A model generated the notes under the pieces. That model worked only from the letters and a program-made list of their open reading frames with translations. It had not been told where the DNA came from and did not search any database. From NCBI GenBank assembly GCA_016292015.1, contig JAEEZY010000012.1:1-64000 (forward strand): 64,000 bases of DNA. Reading direction: 5' to 3'. The stretch is from Bacteroidales bacterium. GTDB taxonomy: Bacteria > Bacteroidota > Bacteroidia > Bacteroidales > P3. Below, one piece after another: positions 53,104-61,895 of this stretch. The stretch's first letter is position 1, and each line of letters begins with the position of its first letter. The translations under genes and the position numbers were made by a program.

Positions 53104-54480
53104 TTAGCCGAGGCGTTTGAACTGGCAGGTGAAGTGGCGCATCAGCTCTGCTTCCCAGGTGATTTCCAAACCGCGCTTGATGGTGTTGCGGCGGTCATAG
53201 ACATTCTTCAGGGCTGCGGCAATCACATCCATGTGGTTGTTGGTATAGACGCGGCGTGGGATGCAGAGGCGCACGAAGTCGTTGCCTCCGAAGCGGTTCT
53301 CGCGAGTCACGGGGTCGCGGTCGGCGAGAACATATCCAATCTCACAGGCGCGGATACCTGCCTCGAGGTATAGCTCGCAGGTCAGTGTCTGGGCGGGGAA
53401 CTCCTCCTTCGGTATGTTGGTGAGCACCTTGTCGGCATCGACGAAGATGGCGTGGCCACCGGCGGGGCGCTGGTAGGGGATGCCATACTCGTCGAGTTTG
53501 GCGGCGAGGTAGTGAACTTGCTTGATGCGGGTCTCGACCATCTCAAACTCGATGTTTTCCTTCAATCCGACAGCGAGTGCATCCATATCACGGCCGTTCA
53601 TACCGCCATAGGTGAGGAAGCCCTCGAAGGGGATGCAGAACATCTTGGCACCCTCGTACCACTCCTGCTTGTTGGTGGCGATGAAGCCGCCCATGTTCAC
53701 CAGACCGTCCTTCTTGGCGCTCATGGTCATGGAGTCGGCATAGCTGAACATCTCCAGGGCTATCTCGCGTAAGGTCTTGTTTTCGTAGCCTTTCTCACGG
53801 GTCTTGATGAAGTAGGCGTTCTCGATAAAGCGGGCACTGTCAACATTGACAGGCACGCCGTATTTATGGCAGAGCTCGCAGGTCTCGCGGATGTTTTGCA
53901 TGCTTACGGGCTGGCCGCCTACGGTGTTGTTGGTGACGGTGAGCACCATGAATGGCACGTTGCCTTTGTTCTCTTTGAGAATCTTCTCAAGTTTTTCCAG
54001 GTCAACGTTTCCTTTGAAGGGCACCTCAAGCTGGGTGTCGTAGGCCTCGCGCACGGTGACGTCGATGGCGAAAGCTTTACGGCTCTCGATGTGGCCTTTG
54101 GTGGTGTCGAAATGGGCGTTGCCTGGGATGATGTTGCCGGGTTTCACCAGGTAGCTGAACAGCACGTTCTCGGCTGCGCGACCTTGGTGAGTGGGGATGA
54201 CATAGTTGAAACCGGTGAGTTCGGTGATGGTGTCCTTCATGTGGTAGAAGGAGCGGGCACCACCGTAGCTCTCGTCGCCCATCATCATAGCGGCCCACTG
54301 GCGGTCGCTTTGGGCTCCAGTGCCAGAGTCGGTGAGGAGGTCGATGTAGACGTAGTCGCTCTTGAGCATGAACACGTTCTGATGGGCTTCGTTGAGCCAT
54401 TTTTCGCGCTGCTCGCGGGTGCTCTTCTTGATGGGTTCAACCATCTTGATTTTCCATGCTTCTGCAAATGGTAGTTCCAT
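53104..54480 (-). CDS. tnaA: Tryptophanase
   Basis: This PLP lyase splits tryptophan into indole, pyruvate and ammonia. The 458-residue protein shows LLTDSGTGAQSDRQWAAMMM, PTHQGRAAENVLFSYL and the PLP lysine in MTMSAKKDGLVNMGGF. At the position that separates tryptophanase from tyrosine phenol-lyase it has isoleucine (ACEIGYVLADRDP) rather than arginine, which favours tryptophanase. The relation to the lyase is close, so assay would be decisive. The leader of about 180 nt carries a consensus -7 box and four 9-nt repeats. No TnaC-like leader peptide was found. Confidence 0.88.
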   Translation of the reverse strand: MELPFAEAWKIKMVEPIKKSTREQREKWLNEAHQNVFMLKSDYVYIDLLTDSGTGAQSDRQWAAMMMGDESYGGARSFYHMKDTITELTGFNYVIPTHQGRAAENVLFSYLVKPGNIIPGNAHFDTTKGHIESRKAFAIDVTVREAYDTQLEVPFKGNVDLEKLEKILKENKGNVPFMVLTVTNNTVGGQPVSMQNIRETCELCHKYGVPVNVDSARFIENAYFIKTREKGYENKTLREIALEMFSYADSMTMSAKKDGLVNMGGFIATNKQEWYEGAKMFCIPFEGFLTYGGMNGRDMDALAVGLKENIEFEMVETRIKQVHYLAAKLDEYGIPYQRPAGGHAIFVDADKVLTNIPKEEFPAQTLTCELYLEAGIRACEIGYVLADRDPVTRENRFGGNDFVRLCIPRRVYTNNHMDVIAAALKNVYDRRNTIKRGLEITWEAELMRHFTCQFKRLG

Positions 54481-54524
54481 AGTATTATTATTTTACGGTT
54501 AGTGATTATATACAACGACAATCT

Positions 54525-54560
54525 TCTATAGAGTCTATAGAACCTATAAAATCTATAGTA
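54525..54560 (-). repeat. Four 9-nt tandem repeats in the tnaA leader
   Basis: TCTATAGAG, TCTATAGAA, CCTATAAAA and TCTATAGTA follow each other without gaps, about 45-80 nt before the tnaA start codon. Each contains a CTATA core. They could be tandem protein sites or a stem-forming RNA segment. Confidence 0.65.
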
Positions 54561-54664
54561 GATACCACGGAATTAATAAACGAACACGTCCCTTTTCTTG
54601 ATGTTCAGAAAAAGGTTTGAAAAAGAGAAATATAGATTGTATCTCAAATTTCGCTCCACGGAGG

Positions 54665-54672
54665 CAAAGATA
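54665..54672 (-). promoter_or_regulatory. -7 box of tnaA
   Basis: On the minus strand TATCTTTG matches the consensus exactly, about 185 nt before the ATG, leaving a long leader with the 9-nt repeats and a hairpin (CCTTTTTCT/AGAAAAGG). Confidence 0.55.
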
Positions 54673-54731
54673 CTAAATAGTTTTGAGTTATCAGTTTTAA
54701 ATTTCAAGTTTTTTCCGTGCGTGGTATGTAA

Positions 54732-56903
54732 TCACTGTGCTATCGTCATCTCATCGACCAGGTGTTTGGCGCCGGCGAATTTGTCGATGATGAAGAGGCA
54801 GTAGCGTATGTCCAGCGAGATGTTGCGGCAGTATTTGGGATCGAAAAGCAAGTCGCTCATCGTCCCCTCCCAGCAGCGGTCGAAGTTGATTCCGACAAGT
54901 TGTCCGTCTGCGTTGAGCACGGGGCTTCCCGAATTGCCGCCAGTGGTGTGGTTTGTGGCTATGAAAGCCACGGGCATCTCGCCTTTTGCGTTGGCATAGC
55001 GGCCATAGTCCTTGCTTTGGTAGAGTTGTTTCAGCCGAGGTTCCACCACATAGTCGTAGATGTCGGGATTCTCTTTCTGGATGATGCCGTCGAGGGTGGT
55101 GTAGGGCTTGTAGTAGACACCGTCGACAGGCTCAAATCCCTTCACATGACCGTATGTCACACGTAGCGTCAGGTTGGCATCGGGGAAGAAATTGCTGTCG
55201 GGATACATAGCCATCTGGCCCTTGATGTAGGTGCGCATCAGACGGTTGATATTGTTGCGGGCAGAGGTGTGGATATCACGCTTGTCTGAAGTGTAGGCGT
55301 TAGCGTAGGCCACGTTGAAGAAATCCACCGCAGGAACTCCACCGGAGACCACCTTGATGTAGTTCTTGGCACGGTAGGAGCGGAGGAACTTGTTGTATTT
55401 GTCCTTGTTGTTGAGTATGGAGTTGTCGTAGAGCTCCTCGAAGAACTTGCGTATGGCCGACTCACCGTGGTGTTTCTTGTCGAGGAATGAGAGCTGCCCG
55501 GCTTTCCAGACATAGAGGGCGGTCTCAACGAAGATAGCGCGGTCAGTTGGTGAGTGCGTGGCGAAGTCGTCGAAGAAGCGTTCGTTCTCGGCTATGAGGC
55601 TTTCACACTGCTCATGAGCAAGGGAGTCGTCGAACTGGGTGTCGCGCAGCACCTTCCAGAGTTTGTAGGTGCGGTTCATGAAGTCCGAGGCCATGATGCC
55701 CTCGTTGAAGTAGGTCCATTCGGTCTCAACCGGGCGGAGCTTACTATAGTTTTGTTCCAACTCGTCGAGAACTTTGGCATACTCAGGCTTGTCGCTGGCC
55801 CACACGCGGAACTGCTTCTCCTGCTCTTTCTTCTGTGCCACACCCTCCAGTCGTTCGATGCCCAGGCTCTCGCCCTGCCATTTCTTCCACCCGTTGGCTA
55901 TCGAGGCCACCTTCGAGGCATAGCGCAACCGCTGTTTGGACGATTGCTCCATGGCGCTTTTGTAGTGTTTCAGCCGTATGTCGCGCAGGCCTATGCGTAT
56001 CGGGTTGGTTCCGTTGGCGGCCAGGTCAACCTCGTCGTGGGTGACGTAGCGTTTTGTGGTGCCTGGATATCCGAAGACGAAAGTGAAGTCGTCCTCGTCC
56101 ACCCCCTTGAGCGAGATTGTCATGTGCTTGAGCGGACGGTAGGGTACGTTGTCCTTGCTGTAGTCAGCTGGCTTGCCCTCTTTGTCGGAATAGACGCGGA
56201 ACATCGAGAAATCGCCAGTATGGCGTGGCCACATCCAGTTGTCGGTGTCGCCGCCGAACTTGCCTATGTTCGACGGCGGTGCTCCTACAAGGCGCACGTC
56301 TGTGAACACCTCGTTGATGTAGATGAAGTACTGGTTGCCATAATAGAACGGTTTTATCACCGCCTTGTAGTGGGTGCCTGCCGTCCTCTCCTTTATTATA
56401 TTTGCCATGTTCTCATCGATCTTGTTGCTGCGGGTGTTCTCGTCATCGTCCTTGCCCACACCTTTCAGCACCTGCTCGGTGACGTCGTCCATCTTCACCA
56501 GCCTTGTGACCGTAAGACCTGGGCACGGCAGCTCTTGCTCGCGCGATGCAGCCCAGAATCCATGTGTCAGGTAGTCGTTGGCCACCGTGCTGTGGCGCAC
56601 TATGAATGAATATCCACAGTGGTGGTTGGTGAGCAGCAGTCCTTGGTCGGATACATACTCGCCGGTGCAGCCCGATCCAAAAAGCACCACGGCGTCTTTC
56701 AGGCACGCCTTGTTTATGTCATAGATGTCCTTGGCCGAGATGTGCATGCCGGCTTTCTGCATGGCGGCCTCGTTGCGTCCCAGCAGCATTGGAATCCACA
56801 TGCCCTCGTCGGCCACGGCGAACGCTGGAAGCAGCAAGGCTACTAGCATGATGGAAAAAGAAAATCTCACATTGATACGTGAAACATGGCTGTTATGAAT
56901 CAT
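54732..56903 (-). CDS. S46-family dipeptidyl-peptidase, DPP11 type
   Basis: The ATG at 56903 gives 723 residues with a signal peptide (FSFSIMLVALLLPAFAVA). A longer frame from 57029 overlaps the AraC gene and was rejected. The chymotrypsin-like core has the histidine in GLLLTNHHCGYSFI and the serine in TTGGNSGSPVLNADG. An arginine lies exactly 18 residues after the catalytic serine (INFDRCWEG). In Porphyromonas gingivalis this position is Arg673 in DPP11 and glycine in DPP7, so cleavage after Asp/Glu at the penultimate position is predicted. It is periplasmic and helps asaccharolytic peptide use, consistent with the neighbouring tryptophanase. Confidence 0.93.
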   Translation of the reverse strand: MIHNSHVSRINVRFSFSIMLVALLLPAFAVADEGMWIPMLLGRNEAAMQKAGMHISAKDIYDINKACLKDAVVLFGSGCTGEYVSDQGLLLTNHHCGYSFIVRHSTVANDYLTHGFWAASREQELPCPGLTVTRLVKMDDVTEQVLKGVGKDDDENTRSNKIDENMANIIKERTAGTHYKAVIKPFYYGNQYFIYINEVFTDVRLVGAPPSNIGKFGGDTDNWMWPRHTGDFSMFRVYSDKEGKPADYSKDNVPYRPLKHMTISLKGVDEDDFTFVFGYPGTTKRYVTHDEVDLAANGTNPIRIGLRDIRLKHYKSAMEQSSKQRLRYASKVASIANGWKKWQGESLGIERLEGVAQKKEQEKQFRVWASDKPEYAKVLDELEQNYSKLRPVETEWTYFNEGIMASDFMNRTYKLWKVLRDTQFDDSLAHEQCESLIAENERFFDDFATHSPTDRAIFVETALYVWKAGQLSFLDKKHHGESAIRKFFEELYDNSILNNKDKYNKFLRSYRAKNYIKVVSGGVPAVDFFNVAYANAYTSDKRDIHTSARNNINRLMRTYIKGQMAMYPDSNFFPDANLTLRVTYGHVKGFEPVDGVYYKPYTTLDGIIQKENPDIYDYVVEPRLKQLYQSKDYGRYANAKGEMPVAFIATNHTTGGNSGSPVLNADGQLVGINFDRCWEGTMSDLLFDPKYCRNISLDIRYCLFIIDKFAGAKHLVDEMTIAQ

Positions 56904-56926
56904 AGTCGATAGTATTTTTCGGGTTA

Positions 56927-56934
56927 CAAAGATA
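56927..56934 (-). promoter_or_regulatory. -7 box of the DPP11-type peptidase gene
   Basis: On the minus strand TATCTTTG, 24 nt before the ATG, matches the consensus exactly. The short leader supports the chosen start codon. No good -33 element. Confidence 0.6.
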
Positions 56935-56970
56935 CGAAAGATTTGGCAAATAGCACTCCCCCCTACACTA

Positions 56971-57858
56971 CTACATTCCGTGTTTGAGTTTCTGCTGGCT
57001 TTTGTAGCGTTCTGGAGTGCATCCCACACGCCGACGGAAGAATCGTATGAACACCGATGGTGAAGAGAATTTCAGCTCATCTGCGATATGGTTCACCGTC
57101 ATGTCGGTGAGCCATAGCAGTTCTCGTGCCTTGGTGGTCAACATTCGGTTTATCCATTCAACTGGAGTGGCCGAGGTCATTTTCTTTATTACTGACGTGA
57201 AATATTTTACCGACACGCAGGCTTGGGCTGCATAAAATTCCACATCCTGGTGTTCCAGGTAATTGACGGGAAGGGAAACCATGAAGTCGGTGGCTATTTT
57301 CTCCATTCGTGACTCAGGCCGTATTGTGTTATGCGAAACTCCTATCGTTTCGAAGACGAGAAGAATCATCGCTTCTATCAGAGGCATCACTAGCTCTATC
57401 GATGCCAGCGACGTGGCGGGAGGCACACGGTCGATTATTATGCTGAAGATGTTGTGCAGTTCTGTACGCGCTTTCTCGTCCAGTTCTACATGGTGCATGT
57501 CGACTCGGTCGCTCTGTTTCATCAGCACTGGCAGCGTCAGCAGCTTTTGTTTTGATGTGTTGGTCCTCATAGCGCTGTTCATCAGCGACTCTTCCACACA
57601 AAGCACCGAAACTTTCAAGTCCTCGGAAAAGTAATGTATCCTTATTATGTCTTGCGGTGCAAAAAGCAGCACGTGATGGGCGTATCCGTGACGAAGACTG
57701 TCGTCAACGCTGTATTCTATTTCTCCGTTAATGACTTCCCAAAGGGTCCAACCGCTTGAGACATATCTGTTTTCGGTGTTCAAATACCTCGAACAGTCCA
57801 CACGGAACGCGCATATTGTGTCCGCATACTTAGTGTTCGGTATGTACTGTGTGTTCAC
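56971..57858 (-). CDS. AraC-family transcriptional regulator
   Basis: A 295-residue protein with a cupin-like N-terminal sensor (about residues 20-110; for example WTLWEVINGEIEYSVDDS) and a C-terminal double helix-turn-helix (about 195-290). The latter carries VSVKYFTSVIKKMTSATPVE and VNHIADELKFSSPSVFIRFF. It ends with the RRRVGCTPERYK segment typical of AraC proteins. The ligand is unknown. It is encoded just upstream of the DPP11-type peptidase on the same strand, with a separate promoter between, so it may regulate that peptidase; this is inferred from position only. Confidence 0.92.
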   Translation of the reverse strand: MNTQYIPNTKYADTICAFRVDCSRYLNTENRYVSSGWTLWEVINGEIEYSVDDSLRHGYAHHVLLFAPQDIIRIHYFSEDLKVSVLCVEESLMNSAMRTNTSKQKLLTLPVLMKQSDRVDMHHVELDEKARTELHNIFSIIIDRVPPATSLASIELVMPLIEAMILLVFETIGVSHNTIRPESRMEKIATDFMVSLPVNYLEHQDVEFYAAQACVSVKYFTSVIKKMTSATPVEWINRMLTTKARELLWLTDMTVNHIADELKFSSPSVFIRFFRRRVGCTPERYKSQQKLKHGM

Positions 57859-57920
57859 TCGTTTTTCGGTTCTGTTTAGGACGTACCTTCTGTCGTCAAA
57901 TATTTATACCGTAATATTGA

Positions 57921-57954
57921 AAAGAGCCGGTATCGTACCCGATAACGGCTCTTT
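57921..57954 (-). terminator. Intrinsic terminator after the tRNA cluster
   Basis: AAAGAGCCG/CGGCTCTTT forms the outer stem and TATCG/CGATA the inner stem, on the downstream side of the minus-strand tRNA-Arg. TTTTC follows. It separates the tRNAs from the AraC gene. Confidence 0.8.
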
Positions 57955-57960
57955 AGAAAG

Positions 57961-58034
57961 TGACCCTGCTGCGATTCGAACGCAGGACCTACTGCTTAGA
58001 AGGCAGTTGCTCTATCCAGCTGAGCTACGGGGCC
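57961..58034 (-). tRNA. tRNA-Arg (TCT anticodon)
   Basis: On the minus strand the cloverleaf reads GGCCCCG at the 5' acceptor, anticodon stem ACTGC/GCAGT with loop CTTCTAA (anticodon TCT), and T arm CTGCG/CGCAG. The acceptor arm has one C-A mismatch and one G-T pair, which is a little weak for a functional tRNA. Confidence 0.93.
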
Positions 58035-58048
58035 TTGCTTGTCTTCTG

Positions 58049-58122
58049 TCGGGATAGCCCGACTCGAACGGGCGACCTCATGCTCCCAAAGCATGCATAC
58101 TAACCAACTGTACTATATCCCG
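58049..58122 (-). tRNA. tRNA-Pro (TGG anticodon)
   Basis: Minus-strand cloverleaf with acceptor CGGGATA/TATCCCG and anticodon stem CATGC/GCATG enclosing TTTGGGA (anticodon TGG). The C1-G72 end pair is as expected for proline tRNA. It is 14 nt upstream of tRNA-Arg in the same transcript. Confidence 0.96.
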
Positions 58123-58156
58123 ATGGTTCTTTGTGAAAGAACTCTTCCATAAAATA

Positions 58157-58177
58157 AAAGGCTTTTTTCAAGCCTTT
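58157..58177 (-). other. Hairpin between tRNA-Ser and tRNA-Pro
   Basis: AAAGGCTT/AAGCCTTT makes an 8-bp stem followed on the minus strand by TATTTTATGG. It may be a partial terminator or a processing hairpin between the two tRNAs. Confidence 0.45.
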
Positions 58178-58187
58178 CATCTTTTTG

Positions 58188-58275
58188 CGGAGAAGGGGGG
58201 ATTCGAACCCCCGGTACCCTAATCGAGTACGACAGTTTAGCAAACTGTTGGTTTCAGCCACTCACCCACCTCTCC
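58188..58275 (-). tRNA. tRNA-Ser (GCT anticodon)
   Basis: An 88-nt class II tRNA on the minus strand. Acceptor GGAGAGG pairs with CTTCTCC, the anticodon stem encloses TTGCTAA (anticodon GCT), and a long variable arm (GTACTCGATTAGGGTAC) is present. It is the first of three tRNAs behind one promoter. Confidence 0.96.
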
Positions 58276-58334
58276 GTAGCTGTTTCGATTTCATGAGGCT
58301 TGAAAACTCATTGCCTCTTCTGCGAAATCGGTTG

Positions 58335-58365
58335 CAAAAGTACTAACTTTCCTCGAAACAGCAAA
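58335..58365 (-). promoter_or_regulatory. Promoter of the Ser-Pro-Arg tRNA operon
   Basis: On the minus strand TACTTTTG (58335-58342) matches TAnnTTTG, and TTTG (58362-58365) lies exactly 19 nt upstream. Placement 60 nt before tRNA-Ser and the ideal spacing make it a strong call. Confidence 0.75.
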
Positions 58366-58379
58366 ATTTATTTTAAGGC

Positions 58380-59126
58380 TTATTTCTTTTTGGCTTGATT
58401 TGCAACGCTCTGCATCTTGGCCTTAATCACTTCGGGGTCGCCTAAAAAGCGGTCGCCCACCAATTTCATGTTGTCGTCAAACTCAAATACGTAGGGCACT
58501 GCTGTTGGCAGGTTAAAAGCTATTATTTCTTCGTTGCTCATACCTTTCAGCTCTTTCACAATGCCGCGCAGACTGTTGCCGTGTGCCACCACCAGCACTT
58601 GATTATGCTTCTCGAAAGCTTTCAGTATCGTTCCCTGATAGTAAGGCATAAGACGTGCAATAGTGTCTTTCAGCGCCTCGGTCAGAGGGATTTCCGCATC
58701 CGACAGCTCGTTGTAGCGCGGGTCGCGTCGGGGGCTGCGAGGGTCGTCCATCTCCAGTTTCGGAGGTTGCACGTCGAAACTTCTGCGCCACAGCTTTACC
58801 TGGTCGTCGCCGTATTTCGCTGCGGTGTCGGCTTTGTTCAGCCCCTGGATTGCACCATAGCTCTTCTCGTTCAGACGCCAGCTTTTCTCCACGGGCAGGT
58901 AGTCCATATCCATGGCGTCGAGCATCTGGTTGAGCGTTTTCACGGCGCGCTTCAAGTATGAGGTGAAGCATATTTCGGGTGCAAAGCCCTCTTTCTTCAA
59001 CAGAAGGCCGGCCTCGTAAGCTTCATGACAGCCGAACTCGGTGAGGTCAACATCGGTCCAGCCAGTGAAAAGATTAAGTTTGTTCCAGGCGCTTTCGCCA
59101 TGACGGACAAGAATAAGCTGTTTCAT
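58380..59126 (-). CDS. gpmA: 2,3-bisphosphoglycerate-dependent phosphoglycerate mutase
   Basis: This glycolytic enzyme interconverts 3- and 2-phosphoglycerate through a phosphohistidine. The 248-residue protein has the phosphoacceptor histidine in LVRHGESAWNKLNLFTGWTD, substrate-binding RSPRRDPRY, and the second catalytic histidine in VLVVAHGNSLRGIVKEL. Length and motifs match GpmA. It is transcribed on the minus strand just upstream of the tRNA cluster. Confidence 0.97.
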   Translation of the reverse strand: MKQLILVRHGESAWNKLNLFTGWTDVDLTEFGCHEAYEAGLLLKKEGFAPEICFTSYLKRAVKTLNQMLDAMDMDYLPVEKSWRLNEKSYGAIQGLNKADTAAKYGDDQVKLWRRSFDVQPPKLEMDDPRSPRRDPRYNELSDAEIPLTEALKDTIARLMPYYQGTILKAFEKHNQVLVVAHGNSLRGIVKELKGMSNEEIIAFNLPTAVPYVFEFDDNMKLVGDRFLGDPEVIKAKMQSVANQAKKK

Positions 59127-59201
59127 ATAATAAGGGTTTATGTTGATAAGGTTTGAATGTATAAAGGGTTTAAAAGGTAACCGACAGCTGCCTGCTAACC
59201 G

Positions 59202-60080
59202 CTATTTTTTCTTCTCCTTCTTTTTCGGGGCCACGTATCCTTTTGTATAGATGCCTTCTTTCAGAATGCCTTTGTATGACAATACCACAAGCGTAAGGCC
59301 GAGAATTACAAACGGTACACTCAGCCATTGACCCATGCTGAAGAAACTTTTCCCCAAATCGACGCTGCGCACTTTGGTGAACTCCAGCAGTATGCGCGCC
59401 ATGAAGAGCGCCACAAGCCACCACCCGAAGAGTCGCCCATTGTGCAGTTTTCCTTTTTTCTTCATGTAAACGCCTATGCTTACGGCGAAAATCAGAAGGT
59501 AGCTTAGCGACTCGTACAGTTGTGTGGGATGACGTGGATTGGGACCTGCAGAGTCGTCTCGTTCAAAGATTACTCCCCACGGCAGGGTCGTCTCATATCC
59601 CCATATTTCTGAGTTCATAAAGTTCCCCATCCTTACGAAGGCTCCTCCGAGTGCGACAATTATGCAAATGCGGTCAAGCACCCACCAAGTGTTTATGTGC
59701 TGGCGTTTGTAGTATAGCCAGAGTGCAATGAGTATGCCGCAGGCGGCTCCATGGCTTGCAAGCCCTTGGAATCCGGTGAATTGTCCGTTCGAGATGGGTA
59801 TCACTATCTCCCACCAGTGTTCAGCGGTCAGGTAATATGAGGGCTCATAGAACAGGCAGTGTCCCAACCTTGCGCCTATCAGCACCGCCAGAAACATATA
59901 CACAACCAGAGAGTCGGCATGTTGTGTGTCCACATTCTCTCGTTTGAACATACGGGTGAGTATCATGTACCCGAACACGAACGCGAAGAGAAAGCCGAAA
60001 GAGTACCACCGCAGGCCGAATCCGCCCAGGTGGAACATTACGGGATCCGCATTCCAGTGTATGTACAAAAGCTCCAGCAT
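59202..60080 (-). CDS. lgt: Prolipoprotein diacylglyceryl transferase
   Basis: Lgt moves a diacylglyceryl group from phosphatidylglycerol onto the lipobox cysteine of prolipoproteins in the inner membrane. The 292-residue protein has about seven hydrophobic segments, the essential histidine in FQGLASHGAACGILIAL, ARLGHCLFYEP near the N-terminus and the conserved GNFMNSEIWG and RHPTQLYE segments. The C-terminal tail is Lys-rich (PKKKEKKK). It would serve the several lipoproteins in this window (for example GH92 and DUF4837 proteins). Confidence 0.96.
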   Translation of the reverse strand: MLELLYIHWNADPVMFHLGGFGLRWYSFGFLFAFVFGYMILTRMFKRENVDTQHADSLVVYMFLAVLIGARLGHCLFYEPSYYLTAEHWWEIVIPISNGQFTGFQGLASHGAACGILIALWLYYKRQHINTWWVLDRICIIVALGGAFVRMGNFMNSEIWGYETTLPWGVIFERDDSAGPNPRHPTQLYESLSYLLIFAVSIGVYMKKKGKLHNGRLFGWWLVALFMARILLEFTKVRSVDLGKSFFSMGQWLSVPFVILGLTLVVLSYKGILKEGIYTKGYVAPKKKEKKK

Positions 60081-60126
60081 CTTTACGTATATTAATTACT
60101 GACCACTGATAACTGACTGCTGACCA

Positions 60127-61674
60127 CTATTTCGCATAGTTTATCGAGCGGGTTTCACGTATCACCGTCACCTTTATCTGACCAGGGTAGGTCATCTCGC
60201 TCTGTATCTGTTTAGAAAGGTCATAGCTGAGCTTGTTTGCCTCGGTGTCGCTCAGTTTGTCGGCTCCCACTATCACGCGCAGCTCGCGGCCTGCCTGTAT
60301 GGCATAGGTCTTCACAACGCCCGGATAGGTCATGGCCATCGACTCCAGCTTGTTCAGGCGGTTGATGTAAGCCTCCACCACTTCGCGGCGTGCTCCCGGA
60401 CGTGCTCCGCTGATGGCGTCGCACACCTGTATTATCGGCGAGATGAGGTTGTTCATCTCCGTCTCGTCGTGGTGTGCGCCTATGGCGTTGCATACGTCGG
60501 GGTGCTCCTTGTATTTCTCTGCCAGCTGCATGCCCAATATTGCGTGCGGCAGGTCGGGCTCGTTCTCAGGCACTTTGCCTATGTCGTGCAGCAGTCCTGC
60601 TCTCTTTGCCAGCTTCGGGTTCAATCCCAGCTCCGAGGCCATCGTGGCCGCAAGGTTTGCCACCTCGCGCGAGTGCTGCAGCAGGTTCTGCCCGTATGAC
60701 GAGCGGTATTTCATGCGGCCTATCATGCGCATCAGCTCGTGGTTCATGTTCAGTATGCCTAGGTCTATGCAGGTGCGCTTGCCCACCTCGTTGATTTCCT
60801 GCTCCACCTGACGGCGTGTCTTCGCCACCACCTCCTCTATGCGGGCGGGGTGTATGCGGCCGTCCGTCACCAGTTTGTGCAGCGCCAGGCGTGCTATCTC
60901 GCGTCTCACAGGATCGAAACCTGAGAGTATGATGGCGTCGGGCGAGTCGTCTATGATAACCTCGATGCCCGTAAGCGACTCGAAGGTGCGTATGTTGCGC
61001 CCCTCGCGACCTATGATGCGTCCTTTCACCTCCTCGTTCTCCAGGTTGAACACGCTCACCGTGTTCTCCACCGCATGCTCTGTGGCTGTGCGCTGTATCG
61101 ACTGTATCACGATTTTCTTGGCCTGCTCGTTGGCGGTCATCTTGGCCTCCTCCACGATGTCTATTATCGAGTTGGCTGCTTCGGCGCGTGCCTCGTCCTT
61201 CATGGTCTCTATAAGCTGCGACTTCGCCTCTTCGGCGCTCAGTCCTGCTATGTGTTCCAGCTTCTCCACGCTCTCGCGATACACCTTCTCCACCTCTTCC
61301 TGCCGCTTGTTCAGCACTGCTATCTGGTTGTTCAGGTTGTCGCTCACCCCCTTCAGTTCGTTGCTTTTCTTCTGCAGCTCTTCCACCTTCTGTGTCAGCA
61401 CCTGCTCACGCTGTTTCAGTTTCTGCTCCACCTGTTGCAGTTTGCTGTTGCGTTCGTTGCATTGCTTCTCATGCTCCGACTTCAGCTGCAGGAATTTCTC
61501 CTTCGCCTGAAGGTTCTTCTCTTTCTTAATCATTTCGCCTTTCTCTTCGGCGTCTTTCAGCACCTGTTGGCTCTTGGCCATCAGCTTGTTGCGCATTACG
61601 GTTGTCGAGAGCCATACTGCTATCCCGCCGCCTGCAACGAGTCCGATGGCAATTCCGATAAAAATCCATTCCAT
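60127..61674 (-). CDS. rny: Ribonuclease Y
   Basis: RNase Y is a membrane-anchored endonuclease that starts mRNA decay. The 515-residue protein has an N-terminal transmembrane segment ([20 protein letters not shown]), a long coiled coil (about residues 30-190), a KH domain with [19 protein letters not shown] and an HD domain with [20 protein letters not shown]. The fold order and length match the family. It follows the zapA/6S RNA locus. Together with rnc it gives this region two RNases. Confidence 0.96.
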   Translation of the reverse strand: MEWIFIGIAIGLVAGGGIAVWLSTTVMRNKLMAKSQQVLKDAEEKGEMIKKEKNLQAKEKFLQLKSEHEKQCNERNSKLQQVEQKLKQREQVLTQKVEELQKKSNELKGVSDNLNNQIAVLNKRQEEVEKVYRESVEKLEHIAGLSAEEAKSQLIETMKDEARAEAANSIIDIVEEAKMTANEQAKKIVIQSIQRTATEHAVENTVSVFNLENEEVKGRIIGREGRNIRTFESLTGIEVIIDDSPDAIILSGFDPVRREIARLALHKLVTDGRIHPARIEEVVAKTRRQVEQEINEVGKRTCIDLGILNMNHELMRMIGRMKYRSSYGQNLLQHSREVANLAATMASELGLNPKLAKRAGLLHDIGKVPENEPDLPHAILGMQLAEKYKEHPDVCNAIGAHHDETEMNNLISPIIQVCDAISGARPGARREVVEAYINRLNKLESMAMTYPGVVKTYAIQAGRELRVIVGADKLSDTEANKLSYDLSKQIQSEMTYPGQIKVTVIRETRSINYAK

Positions 61675-61728
61675 AGTGTTAAGTGTGTTTTAGGTTGGAA
61701 ACGGGCTCGCTTGTGAAAAGGCCTTCTG

Positions 61729-61884
61729 AAAAAATCTGCATCAAAACCCTCCGAGAGTTTAGAAAACTCCAAATTCTATAGGATTTGAGTGCCGGGTGTA
61801 TCAATTGTACAATCTACCCACCCATGAGCTTACTCGGTTTGTATGTAATGTTGAGTTTACAAACTGTTTTGGGTTTGATGCAGA
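61729..61884 (-). ncRNA. ssrS: Probable 6S RNA downstream of zapA
   Basis: On the minus strand a long closing stem pairs TCTGCATCAAA at the 5' side (61874-61884) with TTTGATGCAGA near the 3' end, extended by CCC/GGG, and a run of six T residues follows. The inside forms an upper stem (GAGT/ACTC, GGGTG/CACCC) separated by a large bubble, whose 3' strand folds into a GAGTTT/AAACTC hairpin. This rod-bubble-rod layout and the position right behind zapA match 6S RNA, the RNA polymerase mimic. At about 155 nt it is short for 6S. No promoter of its own is clear, so it may be cut from the zapA transcript. Confidence 0.6.
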
Positions 61885-61895
61885 AAGGTTGGTCG

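Noticed and set aside
55554..56609. A 351-codon frame antisense to the DPP11-type peptidase gene
   Set aside because: The opposite strand encodes a clear S46 peptidase over the whole range; the antisense frame has no recognisable motif or promoter.
57961..58275. Integration site at the tRNA cluster
   Set aside because: No duplicated tRNA 3' end, integrase or compositional shift was found beside these tRNAs.
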